DNA of 64,000 nt from Lachnospiraceae bacterium UBA7060 (GTDB taxonomy: Bacteria > Bacillota > Clostridia > Lachnospirales > Lachnospiraceae), in NCBI GenBank assembly GCA_002493835.1, contig DLAA01000017.1, forward strand, positions 1 through 64,000, in the 5' to 3' direction. Every line of letters starts with the position of its first letter. Within the stretch, counting starts at the first letter, position 1. The notes beneath the pieces were generated by a model. It was not told the DNA's origin, ran no database searches, and saw only the letters and a program-made list of their open reading frames with translations. Made by a program: the position numbers and the translations under genes. Shown piece after piece: positions 51,768 through 61,117 of the stretch.

Positions 51768-52463
51768 ATGGCAAATTTTTTTCCCGAGTTACTGGAACGC
51801 TTTTCAGGGGCGGAGTTTTTGAAGGGAGTGCGTGAAAAGTATCATTATGGGGAAGAGCAGACGGAGGAGCTGCAAAGAGTGGCAAAGGAGATGCTGCCCC
51901 TATTGCGCCGGGAGGCATTTTGGGAAAGAAAAGATCTTTCTTCAGAAGACAAGCTGCAAATTGGGAACGGCGTGGAGGCGACTCATGAGAAAGTTGTGAT
52001 TTCTCTTGGAAGCGGGATAGATGACCTGCAGGAAAGCTATAACGAAAAAGAGATGCTTTCCCAAAGTTATATGATCGAGGTGCTGGCAAGTGAGGTTTTA
52101 CTGCAAAGCTATGAGATTTATAACCGCTATGTCAGAGAGCACACAGAAACGCATGTTGCCAGGTATTATTTCCCTGGCAGTGATGAGGCGTTTTCGATTG
52201 TGGTGCTTCCAGAGCTATTAAGCGGGCTGACAGACAAGGTTACCTGTAATACGGCTTTTTGCATGCGGCCCAAAAAGAGCGTGGTCTTTGTCTCCGAGTT
52301 GACAAAGGATGAAACGGTGCACTGCCGCGGCGTATGTTTTGGCTGCAACAGTCTGCACTGCCAAAACCGGATGGAGGATGACTCCGGAAGGGGGCGTATG
52401 ATAGCGAAAATGGCGGACCTGCCTTTGACCTATGGATACAGTAGAATTTTGGGGAGGCTGTAG
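51768..52463 (+). CDS. Vitamin B12-dependent methionine synthase activation-domain-like protein
   Basis: A 231-residue cytosolic protein. The central part (LSQSYMIEVLASEVLLQSYE..., then ARYYFPGSDEAFSIVVLPEL, LSGLTDKV...MRPKKSVVFVSELTKD) follows the pattern of the MetH reactivation domain that holds SAM near cobalamin. The canonical SPGYG is replaced by FPGSD. The C-terminus adds the Cys pattern CRGVCFGCNSLHCQNR, which could bind a metal or Fe-S. There is no methionine synthase catalytic domain nearby. It may reactivate a separate corrinoid enzyme. Confidence 0.6.
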   Translation: MANFFPELLERFSGAEFLKGVREKYHYGEEQTEELQRVAKEMLPLLRREAFWERKDLSSEDKLQIGNGVEATHEKVVISLGSGIDDLQESYNEKEMLSQSYMIEVLASEVLLQSYEIYNRYVREHTETHVARYYFPGSDEAFSIVVLPELLSGLTDKVTCNTAFCMRPKKSVVFVSELTKDETVHCRGVCFGCNSLHCQNRMEDDSGRGRMIAKMADLPLTYGYSRILGRL

Positions 52464-52471
52464 AGTGGGTA

Positions 52472-52499
52472 TTGACATGATATCACAATATGATATACT
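52472..52499 (+). promoter_or_regulatory. Promoter of the B12 riboswitch operon
   Basis: TTGACA (52472-52477) and TATACT (52494-52499) are separated by 16 bases, just before the riboswitch leader. Confidence 0.75.
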
Positions 52500-52544
52500 T
52501 TGAATCAGTTGCAACTATAAAATAGAGAAATAGATACAATTGCA

Positions 52545-52725
52545 TATATAACATACAGGTGTCAAAACAACGCGTTAAATTTGCGTTGGTTTTGGTGAAA
52601 AGGGAAACAGGTGCAAATCCTGTACGAACTCGTCACCGTAATCAGGGAGTTTAGGCCGATATGCCACTGGGAAACCGGGAAGGCGGCCGACATGATGATC
52701 TGTAAGCCGGGAGACCTGCCTGCAT
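52545..52725 (+). promoter_or_regulatory. Cobalamin riboswitch
   Basis: The leader shows the conserved blocks in order: GGTGAAAAGGGAAACAGGTG, CAAATCCTGTACG, CTCGTCACCGTAATCAGG, GCCACTGGGAAACCGGGAAG and the B12 box AAGCCGGGAGACCTGCC (52704-52720). It binds adenosyl- or other cobalamin and shuts off the downstream salvage and import operon. Confidence 0.93.
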
Positions 52726-52830
52726 GTTGTACGGAAACGTTTGTTTCAGACCACGAGTAACTGGTTGTACGTACAAGTCTGCAGAAGGATTTCTTTTATG
52801 GAAATATTCTGTGGCTTTGTGTTGCATGAC

Positions 52831-52882
52831 AATCCTTTACCGTTTGTAGGATCAAACTTACATTGGGTAAAGGATTTTTTTT
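52831..52882 (+). terminator. Riboswitch expression-platform terminator
   Basis: AATCCTTTACC (52831-52841) pairs perfectly with GGTAAAGGATT (52866-52876), followed by a T run. It sits between the B12 box and the first gene, and so is the likely off-switch. Confidence 0.85.
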
Positions 52883-52921
52883 ATGGGCTGGCAGAATATG
52901 TCAGTCGGAATGGAGGAGGAT

Positions 52922-54823
52922 ATGAGAAAACGAATAACAGCAGTATGGATGACCGCATTGATATTGGCTGCTTGTGGTTCGGGCTGTGGGAGTTCGGATA
53001 TGCAAAAGGAGGCAGCAGACACGGTGGCGGCCCTGATTGATGCGATCTATGTGCAGGAGAGGACGGACAAGACAGACGAACAGTGCGCGGCGGCTAAAGA
53101 AGCTTGGGATGCGCTGACGGACGAACAGAAGGAGATGGTTGAGGGAGAAAATGCTGACCCGGATTACTTTGGCAGGGATACTGGCGATGCCTCCAAAGAC
53201 GATCCCCGCAATCAGGACGATATCGGGGAGAATGAGATTCTGGTGGTCAGCTTTGGCACTTCCTTTAACGACAGCAGAGTGATGGACATCAAGGGGATCG
53301 AGGATGCCATACAAGAGGAGAACCCGGATTGGTCTGTGAGAAGGGCATTTACAGCACAGATTATCATTAATCATATACAGGCGCGGGACGGCGAATTGAT
53401 TGACAATATGGATCAGGCGCTGGAGCGTTCAGTGGCAAACGGCGTGAAGAATTTGGTGATTCAGCCCACACATTTGATGCATGGCGCTGAGTATGATGAG
53501 CTGACGGAGGCGGTGGAAGCTTACCGGGATCAATTTGAAACAGTAAGGATTGCAGAACCGCTTCTCGGGGAAGTTGGCACGGATGCGACGGTGATCAATG
53601 CAGATAAGGAAGAAGTGGCAAAGGAAATTACCAGTGAAGCATTGAAGGATGCCGGGTATGATACGCTGGATACAGCGAAGGAAGATGGCGCGGCCTTTGT
53701 GTTTTTGGGGCACGGCACCTATCACACGGCGAAAGTTTCCTACAGCCAGATGCAGATCCAGATGGAGAAGCTTGGCTATGACAATATCTTCATCGGCACG
53801 GTGGAGGGAGATCCGGAGGAGACTGCGTGCGAGTCGGTTATGGAAACGATTGCGCAGGCTGGGTACAAAAAAGTAATTCTTCGTCCTTTCATGGTGGTGG
53901 CAGGTGATCATGCCAACAATGACATGGCTGGCGAGGACGAGGATTCCTGGCTGAGCGTGTTTCAGGCTTCCGGCAAGTTTGACAGTGTGGATGTGCAGAT
54001 TTCCGGTATGGGTTCCATTTCGGCTATTCAGGAAATCTATGTGAAGCATGTAAGGGATGCGCTGGACATGGACGTGGAGGTGAGTTCGGTCAAGACGGCA
54101 GGTACGCTTTCCGATGGTACATATGAGGCAGAGTTTACGACAGACAGCAGTATGTTTCATGTCAGTGAGGCGTGTGACGGTAAAGGCACGCTGACGGTGA
54201 AGAATGGAGAGATGACGATCCATATTTCGCTTGGGTCGAAAAATATTTTAAATCTTTATCCGGGGAAGGCGGCGGATGCGGAAAAGAAAGGGGCAGAGCT
54301 TTTAGAACCCACGACGGATACGGTTACCTACAGCGACGGTTTGACGGAGGAGGTTTATGGCTTTGATGTGCCGGTGCCTGCGCTCGATGCGGAGTTTGAT
54401 TTGGCATTGATCGGAACAAAAGGAAAGTGGTACGACCACAAGGTGAAGGTTTCCTGCCCGGTGTCAGCGGGTGACAGCGCGCAGGATAACAACGCAGGGA
54501 TACAGGAGGACGGCATTTACAGCATGGATATCACCTTTGAGGGAGGGACAGGAAAGGCAAAGATACTGTCTCCGGTAAGAGTTGCCGTGGCAGGCGGGGA
54601 AGCGACAGCTGCTGTGCAGTGGAACAGTCCTAACTATGATTATATGGTGGTGAATGGTGAAAAGTATCTGCCGGTAAATACAGAAGGAGATTCTGTCTTT
54701 GAGATACCGGTGGCAGCTTTTGACAAGCCGCTCTTAGTTGTGGGAGATACTGTGGCGATGAGCAAACCTCACGAAGTGGAGTATACGATTACTTTCCACT
54801 CGGATACGGCGAAAAATGAATAA
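52922..54823 (+). CDS. Lipoprotein CbiK-like sirohydrochlorin cobaltochelatase with C-terminal surface domains
   Basis: A 633-residue exported lipoprotein. Lipobox LAAC puts the lipid on Cys18. Residues about 105-400 are a CbiK-type chelatase (ILVVSFGTSFNDSR start, metal ligands His264 in LGHGTYHTA and His330 in VVAGDHANNDMAG). CbiK inserts Co2+ into sirohydrochlorin, but that is normally cytosolic. Residues about 405-525 and 540-630 are two beta-rich repeats, the first starting DGTYEAEFTTDSSMFHVSE, of the surface type seen with iron or heme uptake proteins. ATG 52922 follows GGAGGAGG. It is the first gene after the riboswitch and next to a BtuFCD-type importer, suggesting corrinoid, tetrapyrrole or cobalt capture. 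Confidence 0.8.
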   Translation: MRKRITAVWMTALILAACGSGCGSSDMQKEAADTVAALIDAIYVQERTDKTDEQCAAAKEAWDALTDEQKEMVEGENADPDYFGRDTGDASKDDPRNQDDIGENEILVVSFGTSFNDSRVMDIKGIEDAIQEENPDWSVRRAFTAQIIINHIQARDGELIDNMDQALERSVANGVKNLVIQPTHLMHGAEYDELTEAVEAYRDQFETVRIAEPLLGEVGTDATVINADKEEVAKEITSEALKDAGYDTLDTAKEDGAAFVFLGHGTYHTAKVSYSQMQIQMEKLGYDNIFIGTVEGDPEETACESVMETIAQAGYKKVILRPFMVVAGDHANNDMAGEDEDSWLSVFQASGKFDSVDVQISGMGSISAIQEIYVKHVRDALDMDVEVSSVKTAGTLSDGTYEAEFTTDSSMFHVSEACDGKGTLTVKNGEMTIHISLGSKNILNLYPGKAADAEKKGAELLEPTTDTVTYSDGLTEEVYGFDVPVPALDAEFDLALIGTKGKWYDHKVKVSCPVSAGDSAQDNNAGIQEDGIYSMDITFEGGTGKAKILSPVRVAVAGGEATAAVQWNSPNYDYMVVNGEKYLPVNTEGDSVFEIPVAAFDKPLLVVGDTVAMSKPHEVEYTITFHSDTAKNE

Positions 54824-56027
54824 GACAACACGCGGGAAAAGATGGCTGTTTGTCCTATATGTGTTTGGACTGGCGTGGATATGTGGCTGCCGGTCCGAAT
54901 GCCCAGGGTCGGAGACTGGAACTGTGCAGACGGAAGAGGAGACAGACACTTCGGAAAAGCCGTGTTTGGTTTACGAGGGCAGCTTGAAATTACAGTATGC
55001 TCAAAATTTTACGGTAGATTATTACGAGGGTGGTTATACGCTTCTGACGACGACTATGGACAACGCGCGTTTTCTGCTTGTTCCGGAGGAAAAGGAGGTA
55101 CCAGAAAGTACAGAACTGGCGGCCATAGACGGACAAGATGCGGAGAGGAAAATAGTTATCTTGAAGCGGCCCGTGACCAATATTTATTTGGTGGCTTCCG
55201 CGGCAATGGATAGTTTTGATGCTCTGGATGGATTGGGTGCGGTTTCGTTTTCCGGACAGAAGGAAGAGAATTGGTGTATCGAGGGAGCAAGACAGGCTAT
55301 GGCAGATGGTGATATTCGTTATGCGGGCAAATATAGTAAGCCGGATTATGAGATGATAGTTTCTGGAAATTGTTCGCTGGCCATAGAGAATATGATGATA
55401 TCCCACTCTCCGAAAGTAGTGGAGAAACTGGAGCAATTCGGGATTCCTGTTATGATTGAATATTCAAGCTACGAATCTCATCCACTTGGCAGGGTAGAGT
55501 GGGTAAAATTTTACGGGGCACTGCTCGGAAAAGAAGCGGAGGCAGAGCGGATATTTGAGGAGCAGACGACTATTCTTGAGCGCGTAAGCGCGAAGGAGAA
55601 GACAGACAAAACGGTGGCATTCTTTTTCATAACCTCCAACGGACTGGTGCAGGTGCGGCAGTCCAATGATTATGTCCCCAAGATGATAGAGCTGGCAGGG
55701 GGAAAGTACATCTTTGAAAATCTGGGAGATCCCGAAACCAGGCGTTCCACCATGAACATGCAGGTAGAGGAATTCTACGCCGGGGCAAAGGATGCGGATT
55801 TTCTGATTTATAACAGTTCTATCGACGGCGGTGTTGCCGATGTGGCAGCGCTTCTTGATAAATGCGGTATTCTTGCGGATTTTAGGGCTGTGAAAGAAGG
55901 AAATGTATGGTGCACCACAAATGATATGTATCAGCAGTCATTGTCAACTGGGTATCTGATTGAGGATATTCATGGGATGCTGCAGGGAGAGCAGAAGGAT
56001 ATGCACTATCTTTTTCATCTCAAATGA
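54816..56027 (+). CDS. BtuF/FepB-like ABC substrate-binding lipoprotein
   Basis: A 403-residue extracellular binding protein. The signal peptide is MNKTTRGKRWLFVLYVFGLA, with the likely lipid-bearing Cys at about 23-25 (WICGC; the lipobox is unusual). A Peripla_BP_2 fold follows (NIYLVASAAMDSFDALDGLG, then EQFGIPVMIEYSSYE). Its ATG lies 8 bases inside the chelatase gene. With the permease and ATPase that follow it forms an importer for a corrinoid, under control of the B12 riboswitch. Confidence 0.87.
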   Translation: MNKTTRGKRWLFVLYVFGLAWICGCRSECPGSETGTVQTEEETDTSEKPCLVYEGSLKLQYAQNFTVDYYEGGYTLLTTTMDNARFLLVPEEKEVPESTELAAIDGQDAERKIVILKRPVTNIYLVASAAMDSFDALDGLGAVSFSGQKEENWCIEGARQAMADGDIRYAGKYSKPDYEMIVSGNCSLAIENMMISHSPKVVEKLEQFGIPVMIEYSSYESHPLGRVEWVKFYGALLGKEAEAERIFEEQTTILERVSAKEKTDKTVAFFFITSNGLVQVRQSNDYVPKMIELAGGKYIFENLGDPETRRSTMNMQVEEFYAGAKDADFLIYNSSIDGGVADVAALLDKCGILADFRAVKEGNVWCTTNDMYQQSLSTGYLIEDIHGMLQGEQKDMHYLFHLK

Positions 56028-56036
56028 GGGGCCTTT

Positions 56037-57059
56037 ATGCATAAAACGAGAAAACAAAGATATTTGTTGGCTATGGCTTTGCTTGGCACAGGAACGCTTT
56101 TCTTTTTTGCATTGAACGTCTGCATCGGGAGCGCTGGAATGCCCCTGCTTAAGATTGTGAGGACGTTTATAGGAAAAGAAAACGAGGAAACCATAGTGAG
56201 AATCCTGTGGGATATCAGGCTGCCCAGGGCAGCAGCGGCTTGGATTTTGGGAGGAGCCCTTGCTCTTGCCGGATATCTTTTGCAGACTTTTTTTAATAAT
56301 CCTATTGCCGGGCCCTTTGTACTTGGAATCTCTTCGGGGGCAAAGATGATGGTGTCACTTATGATGGTCTTTCTCATGAAAAGGGCTGTCAGGGTATCCT
56401 CGGCGGTTATGATTTTTGCAGCCTTTATCGGGGCAATGCTGTCAATGGGATTTGTACTGCTTATGTCGCGGCGGGTAGCCAACATGTCGATGTTGGTGGT
56501 GAGCGGTGTTATGATCGGTTATATCTGTTCGGCGGTCACAGAGCTGATAGTCACTTTTGCGGATGATGCGGATATCGTAAATCTTCACAATTGGTCGCGG
56601 GGAAGTTTTTCAGGGATGACTTGGGAAAATGTAAAAGTTATGATGGCGGTTGTCTCCATAACTTTTGCTGCTGTTTTTCTATTGTCAAAGCCGCTTGACG
56701 CTTATCGGATGGGAGAAGTTTATGCGCGGAATGTGGGCGTGAACGTTCGGCTTTTACGGGTGGGCATTGTGTTTTTTTCCAGCGTTCTGTCGGCCTGTAT
56801 CGTAGCTTTCGCGGGCCCTGTTTCCTTTGTAGGAATCGCAGCACCGCATTTGGCGAAAAGGCTTCTTGGAACGGCGGAACCGATCTGGATGATTCCGGCC
56901 TGTTTTATGGGTGGCAGCGTTTTCTGCCTGTTTAGTGATTTACTTGCCAGAATGATACTTGCGCCGACAGAGCTTTCCATCAGCACGGTAACGGCAGTTT
57001 TTGGAGCACCTGTGGTCCTCTGGATTGTGGCGGCAAAACAGAGAGAAAATACGGTGTAA
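56037..57059 (+). CDS. BtuC/FecCD-type ABC permease
   Basis: A 340-residue membrane permease of the FecCD family with about ten hydrophobic segments. Family motifs include RLPRAAAAWILGGALALAGY, NNPIAGPFVLGISSGA and FAGPVSFVGIAAPHLAKRL. In this B12-riboswitch operon it should pass corrinoids. Ten bases separate it from the binding-protein gene. Confidence 0.9.
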   Translation: MHKTRKQRYLLAMALLGTGTLFFFALNVCIGSAGMPLLKIVRTFIGKENEETIVRILWDIRLPRAAAAWILGGALALAGYLLQTFFNNPIAGPFVLGISSGAKMMVSLMMVFLMKRAVRVSSAVMIFAAFIGAMLSMGFVLLMSRRVANMSMLVVSGVMIGYICSAVTELIVTFADDADIVNLHNWSRGSFSGMTWENVKVMMAVVSITFAAVFLLSKPLDAYRMGEVYARNVGVNVRLLRVGIVFFSSVLSACIVAFAGPVSFVGIAAPHLAKRLLGTAEPIWMIPACFMGGSVFCLFSDLLARMILAPTELSISTVTAVFGAPVVLWIVAAKQRENTV

Positions 57060-57072
57060 ATAGGATATCAGC

Positions 57073-57861
57073 ATGATAGATTGTTATTTTTACACAAAAA
57101 AAATGTGTGTAGGATATGACGGAAGCCCCTTGATTAAGGAGATTACGATTGCACTAAAGCGAGGCGAAATTCTGACATTGATCGGGCCTAATGGGGCGGG
57201 AAAATCGACAATACTAAAAAGTATTGCCGGGCAGCTTTCCCTGCTTGGCGGAAAAGTCTGTCTGAATGAGAAGGATCTGTCGCAGCAAAAGGCAGGGGAG
57301 CTTGCAAAAAAAATGTCGGTGGTATTCACGCAGAGGGTAAAAGCCGAGCTGAAAAGCTGCAGGGATGTGGTCGCCACAGGACGTTATCCTTATACAGGAT
57401 GGTTTGGCAGGATGTCAGGGGAGGATGAGCGGATTGTCGATGAGGCGATGGAAGCAGTGCATATTACTGATATTTCCGATCGAGATTTTGACAGGATAAG
57501 TGATGGACAAAAGCAGCGGGTCATGCTTGCGCGGGCCATTTGCCAGGAACCGGAGGTGATCATTTTGGATGAGCCGACTTCTTATCTGGATATCAGATAT
57601 AAGCTGGAATTCCTGAAAATATTGCAGGAAATGAGGGTTAGCAAGAGGCTTACGGTCATCATGTCACTGCATGAATTGGAGCTTGCGAAGATAGTATCTG
57701 ATAAGGTCCTGTGCCTGAAAGGGGAGTATGTTCTAAAATATGGCACACCGGAGGAAGTATTTATATCCGATTTTATAGAGCAGCTTTTTGATATCAGGGA
57801 AGCAGATTTTCAAGCAGACGAAAAACTCCTTTCCTACATCAGACAGGTGGGGAGGCTATGA
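57073..57861 (+). CDS. BtuD/FecE-type ABC ATPase
   Basis: A 262-residue ATPase of the BtuD/FepC type. Walker A is GPNGAGKS (about 38-45), the signature is SDGQKQRVMLARAI and Walker B is VIILDEPTSYLD. It powers the importer formed with the preceding permease. Three bases separate its stop from the cobQ start. Confidence 0.93.
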   Translation: MIDCYFYTKKMCVGYDGSPLIKEITIALKRGEILTLIGPNGAGKSTILKSIAGQLSLLGGKVCLNEKDLSQQKAGELAKKMSVVFTQRVKAELKSCRDVVATGRYPYTGWFGRMSGEDERIVDEAMEAVHITDISDRDFDRISDGQKQRVMLARAICQEPEVIILDEPTSYLDIRYKLEFLKILQEMRVSKRLTVIMSLHELELAKIVSDKVLCLKGEYVLKYGTPEEVFISDFIEQLFDIREADFQADEKLLSYIRQVGRL

Positions 57862-57864
57862 AAC

Positions 57865-59418
57865 ATGGCGAAGGTTGTTATGGTGCAGGGGACCATGTCT
57901 GGTGTAGGGAAGAGTCTGCTTGTGGCCGGACTGTGCAGGATTATGAAGCGGGATGGCTATAGGGTTGCACCCTTTAAATCACAGAATATGGCTCTCAATT
58001 CCTTTGTCACGAAAGAGGGATTGGAGATGGGCAGAGCACAGGTCATGCAGGCAGAGGCGGCTGGGATGGATCCGATGGTTTGTATGAATCCCATTCTGCT
58101 AAAGCCGACGGACCATACGGGCTCTCAGGTGATTGTAAATGGACGAGCTATTGGCAATATGCGTGCGAGGGAATATTTTTCCTATAAAAAGACACTGCTG
58201 CCAGAGATTGGTAAGGCCTTTCGGAAATTGGAAGAAATAGCAGACATTATCGTCATTGAGGGGGCAGGCAGCCCAGCGGAAATCAATCTGAAGAAGAACG
58301 ATATCGTTAATATGGGAATGGCCAGGCTGGTAGATGCTCCGGTGCTGCTGGTGGGAGATATTGACAGAGGAGGCGTGTTTGCGCAGCTTCTTGGGACGTT
58401 GCTTTTGCTCTCAGAGGAGGAGAAAAAACGGATCAGAGGCCTTGTCATCAATAAATTCAGAGGGGACCGTTCTTTATTGGATTCCGGGATAGAAATATTG
58501 GAGAAGAAAGGCGGCATTCCTGTAACCGGGGTGATTCCCTATATGGAAATCATGTTGGAAGATGAGGACAGCTTGACTGAGCGCTTTGCAAAAAGGGAAG
58601 AAGGAGTCGTTGACCTGGCGGTGATCCATTACCCGAGAATTTCTAATTTTACAGATTTTAACATTTTTGAACAAATCTTTGGCGTTTCGGTACGCTATGT
58701 GAATTCTGTGGCAAATCTGGGAAGGCCGGATATGATTTTCCTGCCGGGTAGCAAAAACACAATGGAAGATCTTGCCTGGATGCGAAGTAACGGTCTGGAG
58801 AGCGCGGTCAGGGAATTGGCACAGGACGTGCCGGTCTGTGGTATCTGCGGCGGTTATCAAATGCTTGGCAGAGAAATCCTAGACCCGGAGGGTGTGGAGT
58901 CCGCAGGTGCGATAAGGGGCATGGGGCTTCTCCCTGTCAGAACGATTCTGCAGGGAGAAAAAGTGTGTCGTCAGGTAAGAGGGATTGTGAATCAGGTGGA
59001 AGGTGTTTTTTCCGCACTTTCCGGACTGTGCTATGAGGGATATGAGATTCATATGGGCAGGACAGAGAACATTGCCGGGGCAGTATGTGGGTCAGTGGAA
59101 CAACTGCAGGAGGAGCAGCTGCTTGAACCGGGCGTATTTGTCTCCGGGGGAGCCACAAACGTGTATGGAACTTATGTGCATGGCGTTTTTGATCAGGGCG
59201 GCGCAGCGCTTTCCCTTGTGGAGGCGTTAGCCAGGAGGAAAGGTATTTTGTCGGGATCGGCAATGTATGAAGAGAGCGTCCCGTGGGATTGGAATTGTGC
59301 CTGCATGGATTATCGGGCATTTAAGGAGAACCAGTATGATAAGCTGGCTGATATTCTGTCGGCACATTTGAATATGGAGGAAATATATGGAATACTTCGA
59401 GAAGCCCATCTGCAGTGA
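57865..59418 (+). CDS. cobQ: Cobyric acid synthase
   Basis: A 517-residue cytosolic amidotransferase that amidates four carboxyl groups of adenosylcobyrinic acid a,c-diamide using glutamine. The N-terminal dethiobiotin-synthetase-like domain has VQGTMSGVGKSLLVAGL (8-24). The glutaminase domain has its nucleophile Cys328 in VCGICGGYQMLG and a His in TYVHGVFDQGG. Length is normal. It is also named cbiP in anaerobes. Its last 32 bases overlap cobT. Confidence 0.95.
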   Translation: MAKVVMVQGTMSGVGKSLLVAGLCRIMKRDGYRVAPFKSQNMALNSFVTKEGLEMGRAQVMQAEAAGMDPMVCMNPILLKPTDHTGSQVIVNGRAIGNMRAREYFSYKKTLLPEIGKAFRKLEEIADIIVIEGAGSPAEINLKKNDIVNMGMARLVDAPVLLVGDIDRGGVFAQLLGTLLLLSEEEKKRIRGLVINKFRGDRSLLDSGIEILEKKGGIPVTGVIPYMEIMLEDEDSLTERFAKREEGVVDLAVIHYPRISNFTDFNIFEQIFGVSVRYVNSVANLGRPDMIFLPGSKNTMEDLAWMRSNGLESAVRELAQDVPVCGICGGYQMLGREILDPEGVESAGAIRGMGLLPVRTILQGEKVCRQVRGIVNQVEGVFSALSGLCYEGYEIHMGRTENIAGAVCGSVEQLQEEQLLEPGVFVSGGATNVYGTYVHGVFDQGGAALSLVEALARRKGILSGSAMYEESVPWDWNCACMDYRAFKENQYDKLADILSAHLNMEEIYGILREAHLQ

Positions 59419-60538
59419 TTATCATACGCGGGAAATTCTGGCGGGGCTAAAGGTGAATGTCCCCGATAAAGAGATTTATCGGAATATACTGCGAAGATGG
59501 GATGGAATTGCGAAACCCCTGGATAGTATGGGCAGATTTGAAAGGATGACGGCAAAAATTGGTGCGATTTTGGGCACAGAGGAAATTGATATTGGGAAAA
59601 AGGCGGTTGTCATTATGTGTGCGGATAATGGCATCGTGGAAGAAGGGGTGAGTCAGTCCGGGCAGGAGGTGACGGCAGCTGTGGCTGCGCAGATGGGAAA
59701 AGGATCCTCCTCTGTGGGAAAAATGGCTGCGAAGATCGGTGCGGACACCATCCCCATTGATATCGGAATCAACTGTGAAGAATCAATTCCGGGGACATTT
59801 TCTCATAAAATTTGCCGGGGGACGAGAAATTTTAGAAAGGAACCGGCCATGTCGCATGAGGAAGCGATACAGGCTGTTCTTGTAGGTATCAATGTTGCAG
59901 CATCCTGCAAGCAGCGGGGATACCGTCTGCTGGCTACAGGAGAGATGGGGATCGGAAATACTACTACAAGCAGTGCGGTGGCTGCAGCGCTGCTTGACTG
60001 CGATCCGAATGAGGTGATAGGGAGAGGCGCCGGTTTGAGTGATGAAGGACTGTACCGCAAACGCCAGATTATCGGAGAGACGATTGCCAGGTATCAACTT
60101 GCCGGAGCGGATCCGATCCACATTCTTGAGTCGGTAGGAGGACTGGATATTGCGGGGCTTTCTGGGATTTGTATCGGCGGAGCCCTCTCTCATATACCGA
60201 TTGTGCTGGACGGTGTGATCAGCATGACTGCAGCGCTTCTCGCTGAGCGGATTGTACCGGGAACAGTGCAGTATCTTGTAGCATCTCACAGAGGAAAAGA
60301 ACCGGCAGTGGAGAAACTGACACGGGAACTAAGGCTGGAGCCAGTCATAGACGGGGAGATGGCGCTGGGGGAGGGAACGGGCGCAGTTATGATGATGGCA
60401 CTTTTAGATATGGCCCTTTGCATCTATCAGGAGGGAAATTCCTTTTCAGAAATTCGTGTTGCACCTTATGAGAGATATGCGGAGAGGAAGCATATCCTTT
60501 CCGAAAGAGAAGATGCTTTGGAGGAAGCTTCGCCATGA
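59387..60538 (+). CDS. cobT: Nicotinate-nucleotide:dimethylbenzimidazole phosphoribosyltransferase
   Basis: A 383-residue cytosolic enzyme that makes the alpha-ribazole phosphate of the lower ligand. The N-terminal WDGIAKPLDSMGRFE, GEMGIGNTTTSSAVAAALL and the catalytic Glu329 in MALGEGTGAVMMM are all present. It begins inside cobQ and its TGA overlaps the cobU ATG. No benzimidazole-making genes (bzaA-F) are in view, so the base is probably salvaged or replaced by another purine-like base. Confidence 0.95.
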   Translation: MEYFEKPICSDYHTREILAGLKVNVPDKEIYRNILRRWDGIAKPLDSMGRFERMTAKIGAILGTEEIDIGKKAVVIMCADNGIVEEGVSQSGQEVTAAVAAQMGKGSSSVGKMAAKIGADTIPIDIGINCEESIPGTFSHKICRGTRNFRKEPAMSHEEAIQAVLVGINVAASCKQRGYRLLATGEMGIGNTTTSSAVAAALLDCDPNEVIGRGAGLSDEGLYRKRQIIGETIARYQLAGADPIHILESVGGLDIAGLSGICIGGALSHIPIVLDGVISMTAALLAERIVPGTVQYLVASHRGKEPAVEKLTRELRLEPVIDGEMALGEGTGAVMMMALLDMALCIYQEGNSFSEIRVAPYERYAERKHILSEREDALEEASP

Positions 60539-61092
60539 TGGTGTTGGTGATTGGGGGAAGTGGCAGCGGTAAGTCTGCCTATGCTGAGAAACTTTCAGAT
60601 GAGCTGATGGGGGTCTGGAAATATTATCTTGCCACCATGCATATCTTTGATGACGAGAGCCGCAGGAAGGTAGAAAGGCATCAAAGCGCAAGAGACGGGG
60701 AGGGATTTTTTACGGTAGAACAGCCCACAGATATTCACAGGGCACTTGAGAAAATGGGGACAAGAAGAGACATTATTTTGCTGGAATGTATTTCGAACTT
60801 GACAGCCAACGAGATGTTTTCCGAAAGAGAGAAAAAGGCAGAGAATAAAGTTGTGGAAACTGTTGTGAGCGGTGTGGAGACCTTGCGGGAAGCAGCGACA
60901 AACCTGATTGTGGTGAGTAATAATTTGTTTGAGGATGGCGTTGTTTACGATGAGACGACTATGGCTTACATGCGTGCCATGGGAAGGATTAACCGACGGC
61001 TGGCTATGCTGGCTGACCGGGTTGTGGAAGTGGTGGCTGGGATACCAATTGACTTGAAATATATAATATCGTGTGAAATGCAGTGTGGGTAG
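60535..61092 (+). CDS. cobU: Adenosylcobinamide kinase / adenosylcobinamide-phosphate guanylyltransferase
   Basis: A 185-residue cytosolic enzyme that phosphorylates adenosylcobinamide and adds GMP. The P-loop is GGSGSGKS (7-14), and VERHQSARDGEGFFTVEQP matches the catalytic His region. The usual NEVGxGIVP signature is here SNNLFEDGVVYDETTMAYMR, a variant. A second CobU-like gene at 61955 keeps the typical signature. Its ATG overlaps the cobT stop. Confidence 0.9.
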   Translation: MMVLVIGGSGSGKSAYAEKLSDELMGVWKYYLATMHIFDDESRRKVERHQSARDGEGFFTVEQPTDIHRALEKMGTRRDIILLECISNLTANEMFSEREKKAENKVVETVVSGVETLREAATNLIVVSNNLFEDGVVYDETTMAYMRAMGRINRRLAMLADRVVEVVAGIPIDLKYIISCEMQCG

Positions 61093-61117
61093 AGGGAATT
61101 TTACAGGAGAGACTGCT

